From the NCBI RefSeq assembly GCF_016595235.1, contig NZ_JAENHL010000007.1, positions 434,001 through 498,000 on the forward strand: a DNA stretch of 64,000 nt, given 5' to 3'. This document shows, in pieces, positions 26,533 to 35,182 of this stretch (the stretch's first letter is position 1; each line of letters begins with the position of its first letter). Below the pieces are notes generated by a model. That model made no database searches, was not told the DNA's origin, and saw nothing but the letters and a program-made list of their open reading frames with translations. This DNA comes from Taklimakanibacter albus (GTDB lineage Bacteria; Pseudomonadota; Alphaproteobacteria; Rhizobiales; Aestuariivirgaceae). A program made the translations under genes and the position numbers.

Positions 26533-28902
26533 ATGGGACATTCACGACAGGAAGGCGGCTTCTCCGAAGCGCCGCAGAAGCCGCTGGAAGGCTTCCCCGA
26601 AATACCGACCGCCGAGGCGTTGCGCCAGCGGCCGGATCCGCGCGCCGACATGTCGGGTCCCCGGGCCGGGCTCGAGGCGCTGCGCCCGGATTTCGTGCCC
26701 AACGAGGTCTTCACCCCCTATCGCCCGCCGCGCCCCGACAAATCCGAAGGCGGCACGCCGCTCAGGATCGTTTCTGATTTCGAGCCCCGGGGCGACCAGC
26801 CCCAGGCCATCAGCGAGCTCGTCGCCGGCGTCCAGGGCGCCGACCGCGACCAGGTTCTCCTCGGCGTCACCGGCTCGGGCAAGACGTTCACCGTGGCCAA
26901 GGTCATCGAGCAGACCCAGCGTCCGGCCCTGGTCCTCGCCCCCAACAAGACGCTCGCGGCGCAGCTCTATGGCGAGTTCAAGAGCTTCTTCCCGGACAAC
27001 GCGGTCGAATATTTCGTCTCCTATTACGACTACTACCAGCCGGAAGCCTATGTGGCGCGCACCGACACCTATATCGAGAAGGAATCCTCGATCAACGAGC
27101 AGATCGACCGCATGCGCCATTCGGCGACGCGTTCTCTTCTCGAGCGTGATGACGTCATCGTGGTCGCCTCGGTATCCTGCATCTACGGTATCGGCGACGT
27201 CGAAACCTATTCCGCCATGACCTTCACGGTGAAGAAGAACGAGCGCATCGCCCAGCGCCAGCTTCTCGCCGATCTCGTGGCCCTCCATTACAAGCGCAAT
27301 GACGGCAATTTTGTGCGCGGCACCTTCCGCGTGCGCGGCGACACGGTCGAGATCTTTCCCTCACACTTCGAGGACCGCGCCTGGCGCGTTTCGCTGTTCG
27401 GCGACGAGGTCGAGGCCATCTCCGAATTCGATCCGTTGACCGGCCACAAGACGGCCGAGCTCGAGCAGATCAAGCTCTACGCCAATTCGCACTATGTGAC
27501 GCCGAAGCCGACGCTCGAGCAGGCCGCGTCGCGCATCAAGACCGATCTCAAGATCAGGCTCGAGGAATTCAACGCGGCGGGCCGCTTGCTCGAGGCCCAG
27601 CGCCTCGAGCAGCGTGTGCTGTTCGATCTCGAAATGATGATGGCGACCGGCTCCTGTGCCGGCATCGAGAATTATTCGCGTTATCTCACCGGCCGCAAGC
27701 CGGGCGAGCCGCCGCCGACTCTGTTCGAATATCTGCCCGACAATGCACTGGTCTTCGTCGATGAAAGCCACGTGACCGTCCCGCAATTGGGCGGCATGTT
27801 CCGCGGCGACTATAACCGCAAGGCGACGCTCGCCGAATTCGGCTTCCGTCTGCCCTCCTGTATCGACAACCGGCCTCTGCGCTTCGAGGAATGGGACGCG
27901 ATGCGACCGCAATCGGTCTATGTGTCGGCGACGCCCGGCTCCTGGGAGATGAACCGGACCGGCGGCGTCTTCACCGAGCAGGTCATTCGCCCGACCGGCC
28001 TCATCGATCCCCCGGTCGAGATCCGACCGGTGAAGAACCAGGTCGACGACCTCATCGCCGAATGCCGCGACGTGGCGAAAAAGGGCTATCGCGCCCTCGT
28101 CACCGTGCTCACCAAGCGCATGGCCGAGGATCTCACCGAATACATGCATGAACAAGGCATTCGCGTGCGCTACATGCATTCCGACATCGACACGCTGGAG
28201 CGCATCGAGATCATCCGCGATCTGCGGCTTGGCGTCTTCGATGTGCTGATCGGCATCAACCTGCTGCGCGAAGGCCTCGATATTCCCGAATGCGCCCTCG
28301 TCGCCATTCTCGATGCCGACAAGGAAGGCTTCCTGCGTTCCGAAACCTCGCTCATCCAGACCATCGGCCGCGCCGCCCGCAATGTCGATGGCAAGGTGGT
28401 CCTCTATGCCGACCGTGTGACGGGCTCGATGGAGCGCGCCATGGCCGAGACCAGCCGCCGGCGCGAGAAGCAGGAGGCCTATAATCTGGAAAACGGCATC
28501 ACGCCGGCGAGCATCAAGAAGAACATCGCCGATATCATGTCGTCGGTCTATGAGCAGGACCACGTCACCGTGGATTCAGGGCTTGCCGAGGACGGCGCCC
28601 CGCTTGTTGGCCACAATCTCGAGCGTGTCATCTCCGACATGGAGAAGCGCATGCGCGAGGCCGCCGCAAATCTCGAATTCGAGGAAGCGGCGCGTTTGCG
28701 CGACGAGGTCAAGCGGCTGCGTGATGTCGAGCTGGCCGTCATGGACGATCCCCTGGCGCGCGATCCGATGGACGAGCCGCGCCGCGGCAAGTCCACCCTC
28801 CAGCCGGCAACAGCGTCCTGGCCCTCCCCCAAGCCGGCGCGCCGCGCGGCCTCCAAGGGCGGCCGGCCGGGCACAAGGACGTTCAGGAAGAGCGGGCGGT
28901 AG
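26533..28902 (+). CDS. uvrB: Excinuclease ABC subunit UvrB
   Basis: UvrB verifies DNA lesions and loads UvrC in nucleotide excision repair. This 789-residue version has an alphaproteobacterial-style extension of about 75 residues before the core, plus a basic C-terminal tail. Motifs include Walker A GVTGSGKT (111-118), the damage-wedging beta-hairpin region [11 protein letters not shown], helicase motif [23 protein letters not shown], the motif VI region [13 protein letters not shown], and a C-terminal UVR motif ([20 protein letters not shown]) that binds UvrC. No LexA box is visible upstream. The next gene is convergent, with 7 bp between stop codons. Confidence 0.97.
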   Translation: MGHSRQEGGFSEAPQKPLEGFPEIPTAEALRQRPDPRADMSGPRAGLEALRPDFVPNEVFTPYRPPRPDKSEGGTPLRIVSDFEPRGDQPQAISELVAGVQGADRDQVLLGVTGSGKTFTVAKVIEQTQRPALVLAPNKTLAAQLYGEFKSFFPDNAVEYFVSYYDYYQPEAYVARTDTYIEKESSINEQIDRMRHSATRSLLERDDVIVVASVSCIYGIGDVETYSAMTFTVKKNERIAQRQLLADLVALHYKRNDGNFVRGTFRVRGDTVEIFPSHFEDRAWRVSLFGDEVEAISEFDPLTGHKTAELEQIKLYANSHYVTPKPTLEQAASRIKTDLKIRLEEFNAAGRLLEAQRLEQRVLFDLEMMMATGSCAGIENYSRYLTGRKPGEPPPTLFEYLPDNALVFVDESHVTVPQLGGMFRGDYNRKATLAEFGFRLPSCIDNRPLRFEEWDAMRPQSVYVSATPGSWEMNRTGGVFTEQVIRPTGLIDPPVEIRPVKNQVDDLIAECRDVAKKGYRALVTVLTKRMAEDLTEYMHEQGIRVRYMHSDIDTLERIEIIRDLRLGVFDVLIGINLLREGLDIPECALVAILDADKEGFLRSETSLIQTIGRAARNVDGKVVLYADRVTGSMERAMAETSRRREKQEAYNLENGITPASIKKNIADIMSSVYEQDHVTVDSGLAEDGAPLVGHNLERVISDMEKRMREAAANLEFEEAARLRDEVKRLRDVELAVMDDPLARDPMDEPRRGKSTLQPATASWPSPKPARRAASKGGRPGTRTFRKSGR

Positions 28903-28909
28903 ACTGCGC

Positions 28910-29578
28910 CTAGGGCCGCCAGATTCCGATCCTGCCGTCGTCAGCCACCGAGACAAGCAGCATTTGCTGGCGCCAGTCGACGAGGACAAGACCGTCGCTC
29001 GCATTGAGTTTGGCGAACACATCCGTGAGCGCTTGATGGTCGGGATTCGAACCCAGGCTGGCGGCAATGACCGGGATGCCGCCCTCTTCTGCATAACCAT
29101 AAAGATGCACATTGCGTCCGATTGCAATGGTGAAGCCGCCGCGAACCCTCCCGACGCCTGCAACGCTAGTCAGAAGAGGAGCCGAGCCGGCGCGTGTCCC
29201 AAGAATGGATTGAAGATGCTCGAGCGCGGTCTTGCCGATTATCAGCGGGGCGCGGTTGAACTCACGTACATACATGTTCCGCCAGCCGGGACCGTCGCGG
29301 TTCTGCGCGTCGAACGCCTTGAGTTCGCTCAACATGCGCCGGATTTCGGGCACCATCGCCTTGGGCAGAAATTCAGCTTGCGCCCAATCGTCCTCGTGAA
29401 GCACACACGCGTCGGTGGCCGGCGGCTCGCCGAGCGGATCCAGCAGTGGCAGATCTTTCGCAATCGTCGGAATCGAAAAGAGAATGTCGTTGGGATCCAT
29501 CATCTGCGTGACAGGCTCAGCCTCCACGCTTCGGGCGAAACCAAGCGCCATCATAAGGGCGACGAGAAGTTTTTTCAT
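28910..29578 (-). CDS. Secreted protein of unknown function
   Basis: This 222-residue protein has a signal peptide (MKKLLVALMMALGFARSVEA). The mature part shows alternating hydrophobic segments near the C-terminus (LVLVDWRQQMLLVSVADDG) and motifs such as NRAPLIIGKTALEHLQ and GFTIAIGRNVHLYGYAEEGG. It vaguely recalls SseB-like or DUF-type domains but I do not recognise it securely. It sits 50 bp downstream of three tandem lipoproteins on the same strand and may belong to their transcript. Confidence 0.65.
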   Translation of the reverse strand: MKKLLVALMMALGFARSVEAEPVTQMMDPNDILFSIPTIAKDLPLLDPLGEPPATDACVLHEDDWAQAEFLPKAMVPEIRRMLSELKAFDAQNRDGPGWRNMYVREFNRAPLIIGKTALEHLQSILGTRAGSAPLLTSVAGVGRVRGGFTIAIGRNVHLYGYAEEGGIPVIAASLGSNPDHQALTDVFAKLNASDGLVLVDWRQQMLLVSVADDGRIGIWRP

Positions 29579-29628
29579 GCCCCTTTCCCAGCCAAGTACG
29601 GTTCCTTACTTCACTGCGTGGGCGACGA

Positions 29629-30099
29629 TCAGGTGACTCTCTTGCCACCTTCAGTTTCGATCCACAGATTGAAATTGTAGTTCGATCCAACCGACTCGCC
29701 GCGAACGACATAGGTTTCGCCGGCGACAGGCGTGAAGGTGACGGTCTTGTTGCCCAAGTCCGACGGCATCTCCGCTTCTCTGCGGATCACATAGTATCTT
29801 TCGAGCAGGACCTTGATCGGCTTGGTTGGCACGCGCCTTTCAAAACCCTTGGTCGTGACCGGTGTGGAATAACCTCCCTCGGTCATATGTGACGCATTGG
29901 TCAGGTACTTGCCATCAACCTGCGCCACCGCAAAAATCTCGATCCCGTTATATTCACCGCCGAGCCAGGACTTCTGTTTTCGCCGAATATAGCTGTCCTT
30001 GATCAGGGCGGTCGCGCCGGAATAGTCATCCGGCAGCAGCTTTTGACTTGCACAGCCCGCAAGCGAGAAAGCGCCCAGAAGGAACACACGACGTTTCAT
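29629..30099 (-). CDS. Lipoprotein, tandem paralogue 1 of 3
   Basis: The start at 30099 (MKRRVFLLGAFSLAGC) has GAGGGA about 6 bases upstream; an earlier in-frame ATG at 30105 is possible. The 156-residue precursor has a lipobox with the lipidated Cys at position 16. It shares with its two neighbours an N-terminal box (LLPDDYSGATALIKDS), a middle box (FERRVPTKPIKVLLE) and a C-terminal box (TFTPVAGETYVVRGES then WIETEGGKRVT). The conserved C-terminal half looks like a beta-rich envelope domain. The family function is unknown. This is the last of the three copies on the minus strand. Confidence 0.75.
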   Translation of the reverse strand: MKRRVFLLGAFSLAGCASQKLLPDDYSGATALIKDSYIRRKQKSWLGGEYNGIEIFAVAQVDGKYLTNASHMTEGGYSTPVTTKGFERRVPTKPIKVLLERYYVIRREAEMPSDLGNKTVTFTPVAGETYVVRGESVGSNYNFNLWIETEGGKRVT

Positions 30100-30113
30100 G
30101 GTCATCCCTCGAG

Positions 30114-30602
30114 TTACTCCCCGACGATCTTGCCGCCGGCTGTTTCGAGCCAGACGGAAGCGACGCCGCCTTCCGTCCGTCCCTTGACGACATATTTTTC
30201 ACCCGCCACCGGGTTGAACTTGATCTTTCGCGTGGTCAGGGTTTCGGGCTCGCGGCTGCCGCCATATTGACCGCCCGCCGCATATTGAGTGACCACCGCC
30301 AGTGTGATGGTCATTGGCCTGACGGGAATGCGCCGCTCATGCGCTTGCGGCTTGAGTGCAAACCCCAAGCTCGATTTGAAGCTCGCCCGATAGGTCGCCA
30401 GCATCGCATTATCGATGTATTTCCCGTCCATCTCCCGCATGATGAAGAGATCGACCTTTTCGTGCCTGAAGAAGCCGCCCTTCACGAAATTGCCATAGCT
30501 GTCCCTGACGGACGCCGTCGGTCCGGAAAATCCGTCGGGCAGGGTTTTGGTGGTGCAGCCCGCGAGCAGCACCAGGCAAACGAGTAAGGCGCGGCGTCTC
30601 AT
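30114..30602 (-). CDS. Lipoprotein, tandem paralogue 2 of 3
   Basis: This 162-residue precursor has the lipobox LLAGC with Cys 16. The shared blocks are TLPDGFSGPTASVRDSYGNF, HERRIPVRPMTITLA, KFNPVAGEKYVVKGR and WLETAGGKIV. The N-terminal and C-terminal blocks align with both neighbours without large gaps, so the three genes arose by tandem duplication. The middle region differs most, which suggests changed specificity. It lies 17 bp after copy 3 and 14 bp before copy 1. Confidence 0.75.
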   Translation of the reverse strand: MRRRALLVCLVLLAGCTTKTLPDGFSGPTASVRDSYGNFVKGGFFRHEKVDLFIMREMDGKYIDNAMLATYRASFKSSLGFALKPQAHERRIPVRPMTITLAVVTQYAAGGQYGGSREPETLTTRKIKFNPVAGEKYVVKGRTEGGVASVWLETAGGKIVGE

Positions 30603-30619
30603 GTGATTCTCGCGCGAGC

Positions 30620-31099
30620 CTACTGCGTTACTCTCTTGCCGCCCGCCGTCTCGATCCAGACATCCGAGCCGGAGTCGCCCAGCTTGCCGCGCACGACATA
30701 TTTTTGACCGGCGACAGGATGGAAATTCACCGTCTTTTCGGTCGCATAGGTCTTGTTGAACAAGGTGCTGATCGGCGCCGGATAATAGATCAGCGCGAAC
30801 AGCTTGACCTTCATCGGCTTGATCATGACGCGCCGCTCTTCGTTCTTGAGCCGCATGCCCATCCCAAGGCCCTCACTGGCCGATGAAGTGGAGCTGAAGG
30901 CGTTCGGGATACCCTTCCCGTCCACGGCCGTCATCGAATAGATTTCGGCGCGGTCGGACTTGAAGAACCCTCCGCTGACATAATTGGCGTTGCTGTCCCT
31001 GACCACCGCTGTCGGCCCGGCATAGTCATCCGGCACCAGCTTGGCGGCACAGCCCGCCAGTAGTATCGCGCAAACAAGTAGAATCAGCCGTTTCGTCAC
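30620..31099 (-). CDS. Lipoprotein, tandem paralogue 3 of 3 (first in the operon)
   Basis: I prefer the GTG at 31099 as start because it places the lipobox Cys at position 17 as in the other copies (VTKRLILLVCAILLAGC); a TTG at 31111 is in frame. The 159-residue precursor has the same blocks: LVPDDYAGPTAVVRDSNANY, ERRVMIKPMKVKLFA, NFHPVAGQKYVVRGK and WIETAGGKRVTQ. An A/T-rich stretch with TATGAA and GATTAAT upstream (31112-31140) may hold the promoter for the three-gene run. Function unknown. Confidence 0.72.
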   Translation of the reverse strand: MTKRLILLVCAILLAGCAAKLVPDDYAGPTAVVRDSNANYVSGGFFKSDRAEIYSMTAVDGKGIPNAFSSTSSASEGLGMGMRLKNEERRVMIKPMKVKLFALIYYPAPISTLFNKTYATEKTVNFHPVAGQKYVVRGKLGDSGSDVWIETAGGKRVTQ

Positions 31100-31229
31100 T
31101 GCCGCCCCCAAACATTAATCTTTTTTCATAAACCATTATTTCGTTGGGCAGGCAAGATGTGTCGGGGTTGAACCGGCTCGCCTCCAGGGCCTATGCTCCG
31201 CGACTTCGCAACACCTGAACGGGTTTGAG

Positions 31230-31940
31230 ATGTCCTCCCCACCGGCCGGGCTTTCGACCATCGGCTTCGACGCCGACGACACGCTGTGGCAGAACGAGCA
31301 GTATTACCGGATGACCGAGAAGCGCTTCGCCGGCCTGCTCGCCGATTATGCCGAGGCCGAGGCCCTGTCCAACCGGCTTCTCGAGGCCGAGCGGCGTAAT
31401 CTCAAGGCCTATGGCTTCGGCATCAAGGGGTTCACCTTGTCGATGATCGAGACCGCCATCGAGGTGACCGAGGGCCGCGTCCCCGCCACCGTCATCCACC
31501 AGATCGTCGATGCCGGGCGCGATCTGCTCAGCCACCCGATCGAGCCTTTGCCGCATGCCCGCGCCGCCCTCGAGCAGTTGAGCGGCGACTATCGCCTCGT
31601 CCTCATCACCAAGGGCGACCTGTTTGACCAGGAGCGCAAGCTCGCCCAGTCCGGCCTCGGCGACTTTTTCAGCGCGGTCGAGATCGTCAGCGATAAATCG
31701 GCGGCCACCTATGAGCGGTTATTCACCCGCCATGGCGACGGTCCGGAACGGGCCATGATGGTCGGCAATTCGCTGAAATCCGACATTGTCCCGGCCATCA
31801 AGGCCGGCAGCTGGGGCGTCTATGTGCCGCACAGCCTGACCTGGGCGCTGGAACAGGACGAGGCCCCGAGCGGGCACCAGCGCTACCGTCATATCGAGCA
31901 TCTGGGCGAACTACTGGAGGTGGTGCGCAAGGCCGGCTGA
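31230..31940 (+). CDS. HAD-superfamily hydrolase (phosphatase-like)
   Basis: This 236-residue enzyme has the HAD motifs in order: motif I FDADDTLW with the nucleophile Asp near residue 14, a helical cap (about 25-105), motif II LVLITKGD, a Lys in the motif III region (VSDKSAATYERLF), and motif IV MVGNSLKSDIVPA. Such enzymes remove phosphate from small metabolites such as nucleotides or sugars; the substrate is unknown. The start is the first Met after the upstream spacer. It stands alone on the plus strand. Confidence 0.85.
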   Translation: MSSPPAGLSTIGFDADDTLWQNEQYYRMTEKRFAGLLADYAEAEALSNRLLEAERRNLKAYGFGIKGFTLSMIETAIEVTEGRVPATVIHQIVDAGRDLLSHPIEPLPHARAALEQLSGDYRLVLITKGDLFDQERKLAQSGLGDFFSAVEIVSDKSAATYERLFTRHGDGPERAMMVGNSLKSDIVPAIKAGSWGVYVPHSLTWALEQDEAPSGHQRYRHIEHLGELLEVVRKAG

Positions 31941-32054
31941 ATTAGGCCCCCTTGCCCTGTTTTCGCCCTATCCGGACGTCACTCTTGGTCAATCTTGCCC
32001 TCCGGGCTCAAACGTGACACATGGCGCCCGGCGCAGGGGTTAAGGATTGTGGGA

Positions 32055-32471
32055 ATGACCGATTATTCGAGATGGGGCTTGGCCATGGCGGCCATGCTGA
32101 TTCTGGCGGGCTGCGCCTCGTCCCCGGACAAGAGCGCCATCAAGATCCTCAATGGCGGCCAGACGCCGACCTCGTCAGCGCCGGCTGCCCAGGCCGAACC
32201 GATCCGCCTCCTCTCCGCCGAAGAGATCCGCTCCACCCTGATCGGCAAGAGCTGGCAATATACCCGCCCCGATGCGAGCGGCTTCATCACATATAATGCC
32301 GATGGCTCGCTGACCTACCAGGACGACGTCAAGGGCGAAGGCCGCGGCACCTGGTCGGCGACACAGGGCGAGTTGTGCCAGAGCATTGGCGGCCAGCCGA
32401 CCGAATGCAATCAGTTCAAGAGCACCGGTGACGCCTATCATGTCGGCAAGATCCGCCTTGTCGGCATTTGA
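32055..32471 (+). CDS. Lipoprotein of unknown function
   Basis: The start at 32055 (MTDYSRWGLAMAAMLILAGC) is preceded by GTGGGA and gives 138 residues with lipobox LAGC (Cys 20). A linker of about 30 residues precedes a small domain (about 50-138) with TLIGKSWQYTRPDASG, ITYNADGSLTYQ, GTWSATQGELCQS and a terminal LVGI. This pattern of beta strands with one Cys resembles small DUF995-type secreted domains. That similarity is by eye only. Confidence 0.65.
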   Translation: MTDYSRWGLAMAAMLILAGCASSPDKSAIKILNGGQTPTSSAPAAQAEPIRLLSAEEIRSTLIGKSWQYTRPDASGFITYNADGSLTYQDDVKGEGRGTWSATQGELCQSIGGQPTECNQFKSTGDAYHVGKIRLVGI

Positions 32472-32595
32472 GATCCTGACACGCAAAAGTGCGTTTCGGC
32501 AACACGTCGCCCCAAGCTAAATTCAGCATGTCGATCGCGCCTGTCACTTCGGGTTGAGGCAGCCTGAAGCGGCGACGCTTTATAGAGGAGGCCTA

Positions 32596-33237
32596 ATGAC
32601 GAGCAGTATCAATAGACGGCGCTTCCTGGCGGCGGGAAGTGCGGCCTTTGCCGGCCTTGCGGCGACGGCGGCGGGCGCCCAGCAGCAGCTGGAGCAGTTC
32701 CGGCCCGGCAAGGATTACAATGATCTGATCACCTTCCCGCCGACCGACATGAGCAAGATCCCGAAGAAGTTCCGTCGCCAGATCGTGCCGTATGAAGGCC
32801 GCCACTGGCCGGGCACCATCATCGTCAATACCGCCGAGCGCCACCTCTATCTCATCCTGGACGGGCGCGAAGCCATTCGCTTCGGTGTCGGCGTCGGCCG
32901 CGAGGGTTTCCGCTGGGCCGGTCTCGCCGATGTGGAGCGCAAGGTCATGTGGCCGCGGTGGACGCCGCCGCCCGAAATGGTCGAGCGCGATCCCAACGCG
33001 GCGAAATGGAAGGACGGCATGCCCGGCGGCCCCGAAAATCCGCTGGGTGCCCGCGCCCTCTATCTCTTCCAGAACGGCCGCGACACGCTCTACCGCCTGC
33101 ACGGCACCAACGCGCCGCAGACCATCGGCAAGGCCTTGTCGTCCGGCTGCATCCGCATGATCAATGAGGACGTGATCGAGCTCTATAGGCGCGCTCCGAT
33201 CGGCTCCCGCGTCGTGGTCCTGGCGCAGGGCATCTGA
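32596..33237 (+). CDS. L,D-transpeptidase (YkuD domain), copy 1
   Basis: The start at 32596 follows GGAGG closely and gives 213 residues with an apparent Tat signal (SINRRRFLAAGSAAFAG). The YkuD catalytic domain (about 75-212) has HGTNAPQTIGKALSSGCIRM with the conserved His and catalytic Cys. It forms 3-3 crosslinks in peptidoglycan or attaches proteins to it, in the periplasm. A strongly similar paralogue lies at 51147-51821. The transcript is short and stands alone. Confidence 0.9.
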   Translation: MTSSINRRRFLAAGSAAFAGLAATAAGAQQQLEQFRPGKDYNDLITFPPTDMSKIPKKFRRQIVPYEGRHWPGTIIVNTAERHLYLILDGREAIRFGVGVGREGFRWAGLADVERKVMWPRWTPPPEMVERDPNAAKWKDGMPGGPENPLGARALYLFQNGRDTLYRLHGTNAPQTIGKALSSGCIRMINEDVIELYRRAPIGSRVVVLAQGI

Positions 33238-33250
33238 TCAACGATCGGTG

Positions 33251-33895
33251 TCAGCTCACGCCGGTAAGGAACGGATTGCCGCGCCGTTCCTCGCCGATCG
33301 TGCTGGCCGGGCCATGGCCGGGCAGGAACGCCACATCGTCGCCGAGCGGCAGCAGCTTGTCGCGGATCGCGGTGATCAGCGCCTCGTGATCGCCATAGGG
33401 AAAATCGGTGCGCCCTACCGAGCCCTGGAACAGCACATCGCCCATGAAGCAGAAGCGATGCGCGTTGTTGAACAGCACCACCGAGCCCGGTGTGTGCCCC
33501 GGACATTCGAGAATATCGAATTCCAGAGTGCCGACCGTGACCTTGTCGCCTTCCTTGAGCCAGCGGTCGGGCGTGAACGCGCGGGCTTGATAACCGTACT
33601 GAGCCCCTGACTTCGGCAGGTCCTTGAGCAGAAACGCATCCTTCTCGTGCGGTCCTTCGATCGCGACCTTGAGTTGGTCACGCAGTTCGGCGCCGCCGCC
33701 GGCATGATCGATATGTCCATGGGTCAGCAGAATCTTCTCCACCGTGACCTGCGCCTGGTCGATGGCTTTGCGGATCACATCGACATCGCCGCCGGGATCG
33801 ACGACGGCGCCGATGCGCGTATCCTCGTTCCAGACGAGCGAGCAATTCTGCTGGAACGGCGTGACCGGAATGATCATGATTTTCGGACGTGTCAT
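33251..33895 (-). CDS. MBL-fold metallo-hydrolase (glyoxalase II-like)
   Basis: This 214-residue protein has the metallo-beta-lactamase motif THGHIDHAGG (about 58-67), further ligand regions LECPGHTPGSVV and FMGDVLFQGSVGRTDFP, and a terminal PGHGP. The layout matches YcbL-type hydrolases related to glyoxalase II, which cleave S-lactoylglutathione or other thioesters with two zinc ions. It lies alone, convergent with the L,D-transpeptidase gene. Confidence 0.87.
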   Translation of the reverse strand: MTRPKIMIIPVTPFQQNCSLVWNEDTRIGAVVDPGGDVDVIRKAIDQAQVTVEKILLTHGHIDHAGGGAELRDQLKVAIEGPHEKDAFLLKDLPKSGAQYGYQARAFTPDRWLKEGDKVTVGTLEFDILECPGHTPGSVVLFNNAHRFCFMGDVLFQGSVGRTDFPYGDHEALITAIRDKLLPLGDDVAFLPGHGPASTIGEERRGNPFLTGVS

Positions 33896-34012
33896 GGCCC
33901 CAGTGCATAGCGGCGCGCAGCGTCATGCGCAAGACACAGGGCTGCACTTGCGGACCGTTGAGCGGAACCGCTAGAGGATCAATCAAGCAACCATTCCTTC
34001 CGAGGACCAGCA

Positions 34013-35182
34013 ATGTCGGCGCCTTTGCCATTCGCACAGCGCTACCGGACGATTGTCGCCGCCATCGCGACCGTCGCTTCCTGTGACATCGCCATGGGCC
34101 TCACCTTGCAGATGCTGCCGCTGCTGATGGAGAAGGGCCATGTTCCGGCCTGGATCATGGGGCTCAACGCCGCCATGTCGCCGCTCGGCATCATGATCGG
34201 CGGCCCGTTCCTGCCGCGCATCGTCTCGCGCTTCGGATCCAAGCGCGTCGTTTACATCGCCATTCTCGTCACCATGGCGACGCTCGCCGCCTTCAAGCTG
34301 TTCCCCAGCGTATGGGCGTGGTTCGCCATCCGCTTCGTCTTCGGCATGGCCGCCGGTACCTTGTTCACGGTGAGCGAGGCGTGGATCATGAGCGGCGCCG
34401 AGCAGAGCAACCGCGGCCGCACCATGGGCCTCTATACGAGCGTGCTCGCCATAAGTTTTTCGATCGGCCCGCTGATCATCCCGTTCACCGGCATCGACGG
34501 CTGGGCGCCCTGGCTGATCGGCATTCTGTGCGTCGGCATGAGCGCCATTCCGTTGACTTTTCTGCGTATCTCCGAGGATTCCTTCCGCCATGAGGAAGGC
34601 GGCGGCTTCTGGGCCTTCGTGGGCCGAGCGCCGCTGCTGCTGTTCGCCGTCGGCACGCTCACCTTCTTCGACGCGGTCATCTTGTCCTTCTTCCCGATCT
34701 TCGGGCTGCGCTCCGGGCTTCCCGTCGAGCAGGTGACCACCATCCTCGGCGTCTCGATCATCGGCAATGCATTATTGCAACTGCCGATCGGCCTGCTTGC
34801 CGACAAATGGTCCAGGCTCGGCGTGATCGTGCTTTCGGCCATCATCACCGCGGTGCTGGCGCTATCGATGATATGGACGATCCAGTCCTGGCTGATCTGG
34901 CCGGTGATGCTGGTCCTCGGCACCACCGCCTATGCGATCTACACCATCGCCCTCACCATCCTCGGCGATAATTTCAAGGGCCCCGATCTCATCGCCGGCA
35001 GCGCCGCTTTTGCCGCCATGTGGGGGGTCGGCGGCATATTGGGCCCGCCGATCGCTGGGGCTGCGACCGACGCCTTCGGCATCATCGCCATTCCGATCAC
35101 CGTCACGGCCATCTACGTTATCCTGCTGATCGGTCTCGGCCTCTCGCGCGGCCGGATGGTGCAGGGAGTCGCGCATGGATAG
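34013..35182 (+). CDS. MFS transporter, YcaD-like, tandem copy 1
   Basis: This 389-residue protein has twelve predicted membrane spans. The N-terminal half carries DIAMGLTLQMLPLLMEKGH, VPAWIMGLNAAMSPLGIMIG and MAAGTLFTVSEAWIMSG, characteristic of the YcaD/YfkF-type MFS group. The next gene encodes a paralogue and overlaps by 8 bp. The pair aligns along the whole length, so one arose by duplication. Substrate and direction are unknown. Confidence 0.85.
   Translation: MSAPLPFAQRYRTIVAAIATVASCDIAMGLTLQMLPLLMEKGHVPAWIMGLNAAMSPLGIMIGGPFLPRIVSRFGSKRVVYIAILVTMATLAAFKLFPSVWAWFAIRFVFGMAAGTLFTVSEAWIMSGAEQSNRGRTMGLYTSVLAISFSIGPLIIPFTGIDGWAPWLIGILCVGMSAIPLTFLRISEDSFRHEEGGGFWAFVGRAPLLLFAVGTLTFFDAVILSFFPIFGLRSGLPVEQVTTILGVSIIGNALLQLPIGLLADKWSRLGVIVLSAIITAVLALSMIWTIQSWLIWPVMLVLGTTAYAIYTIALTILGDNFKGPDLIAGSAAFAAMWGVGGILGPPIAGAATDAFGIIAIPITVTAIYVILLIGLGLSRGRMVQGVAHG

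Noticed and set aside
29042-29054. GGGATTCGAACCC resembles a tRNA T-arm (minus strand GGGTTCGAATCCC)
   Set aside because: It lies in frame inside the secreted-protein gene at 28910-29578 (codons for LGSNPD), with no acceptor stem, anticodon arm or CCA nearby.
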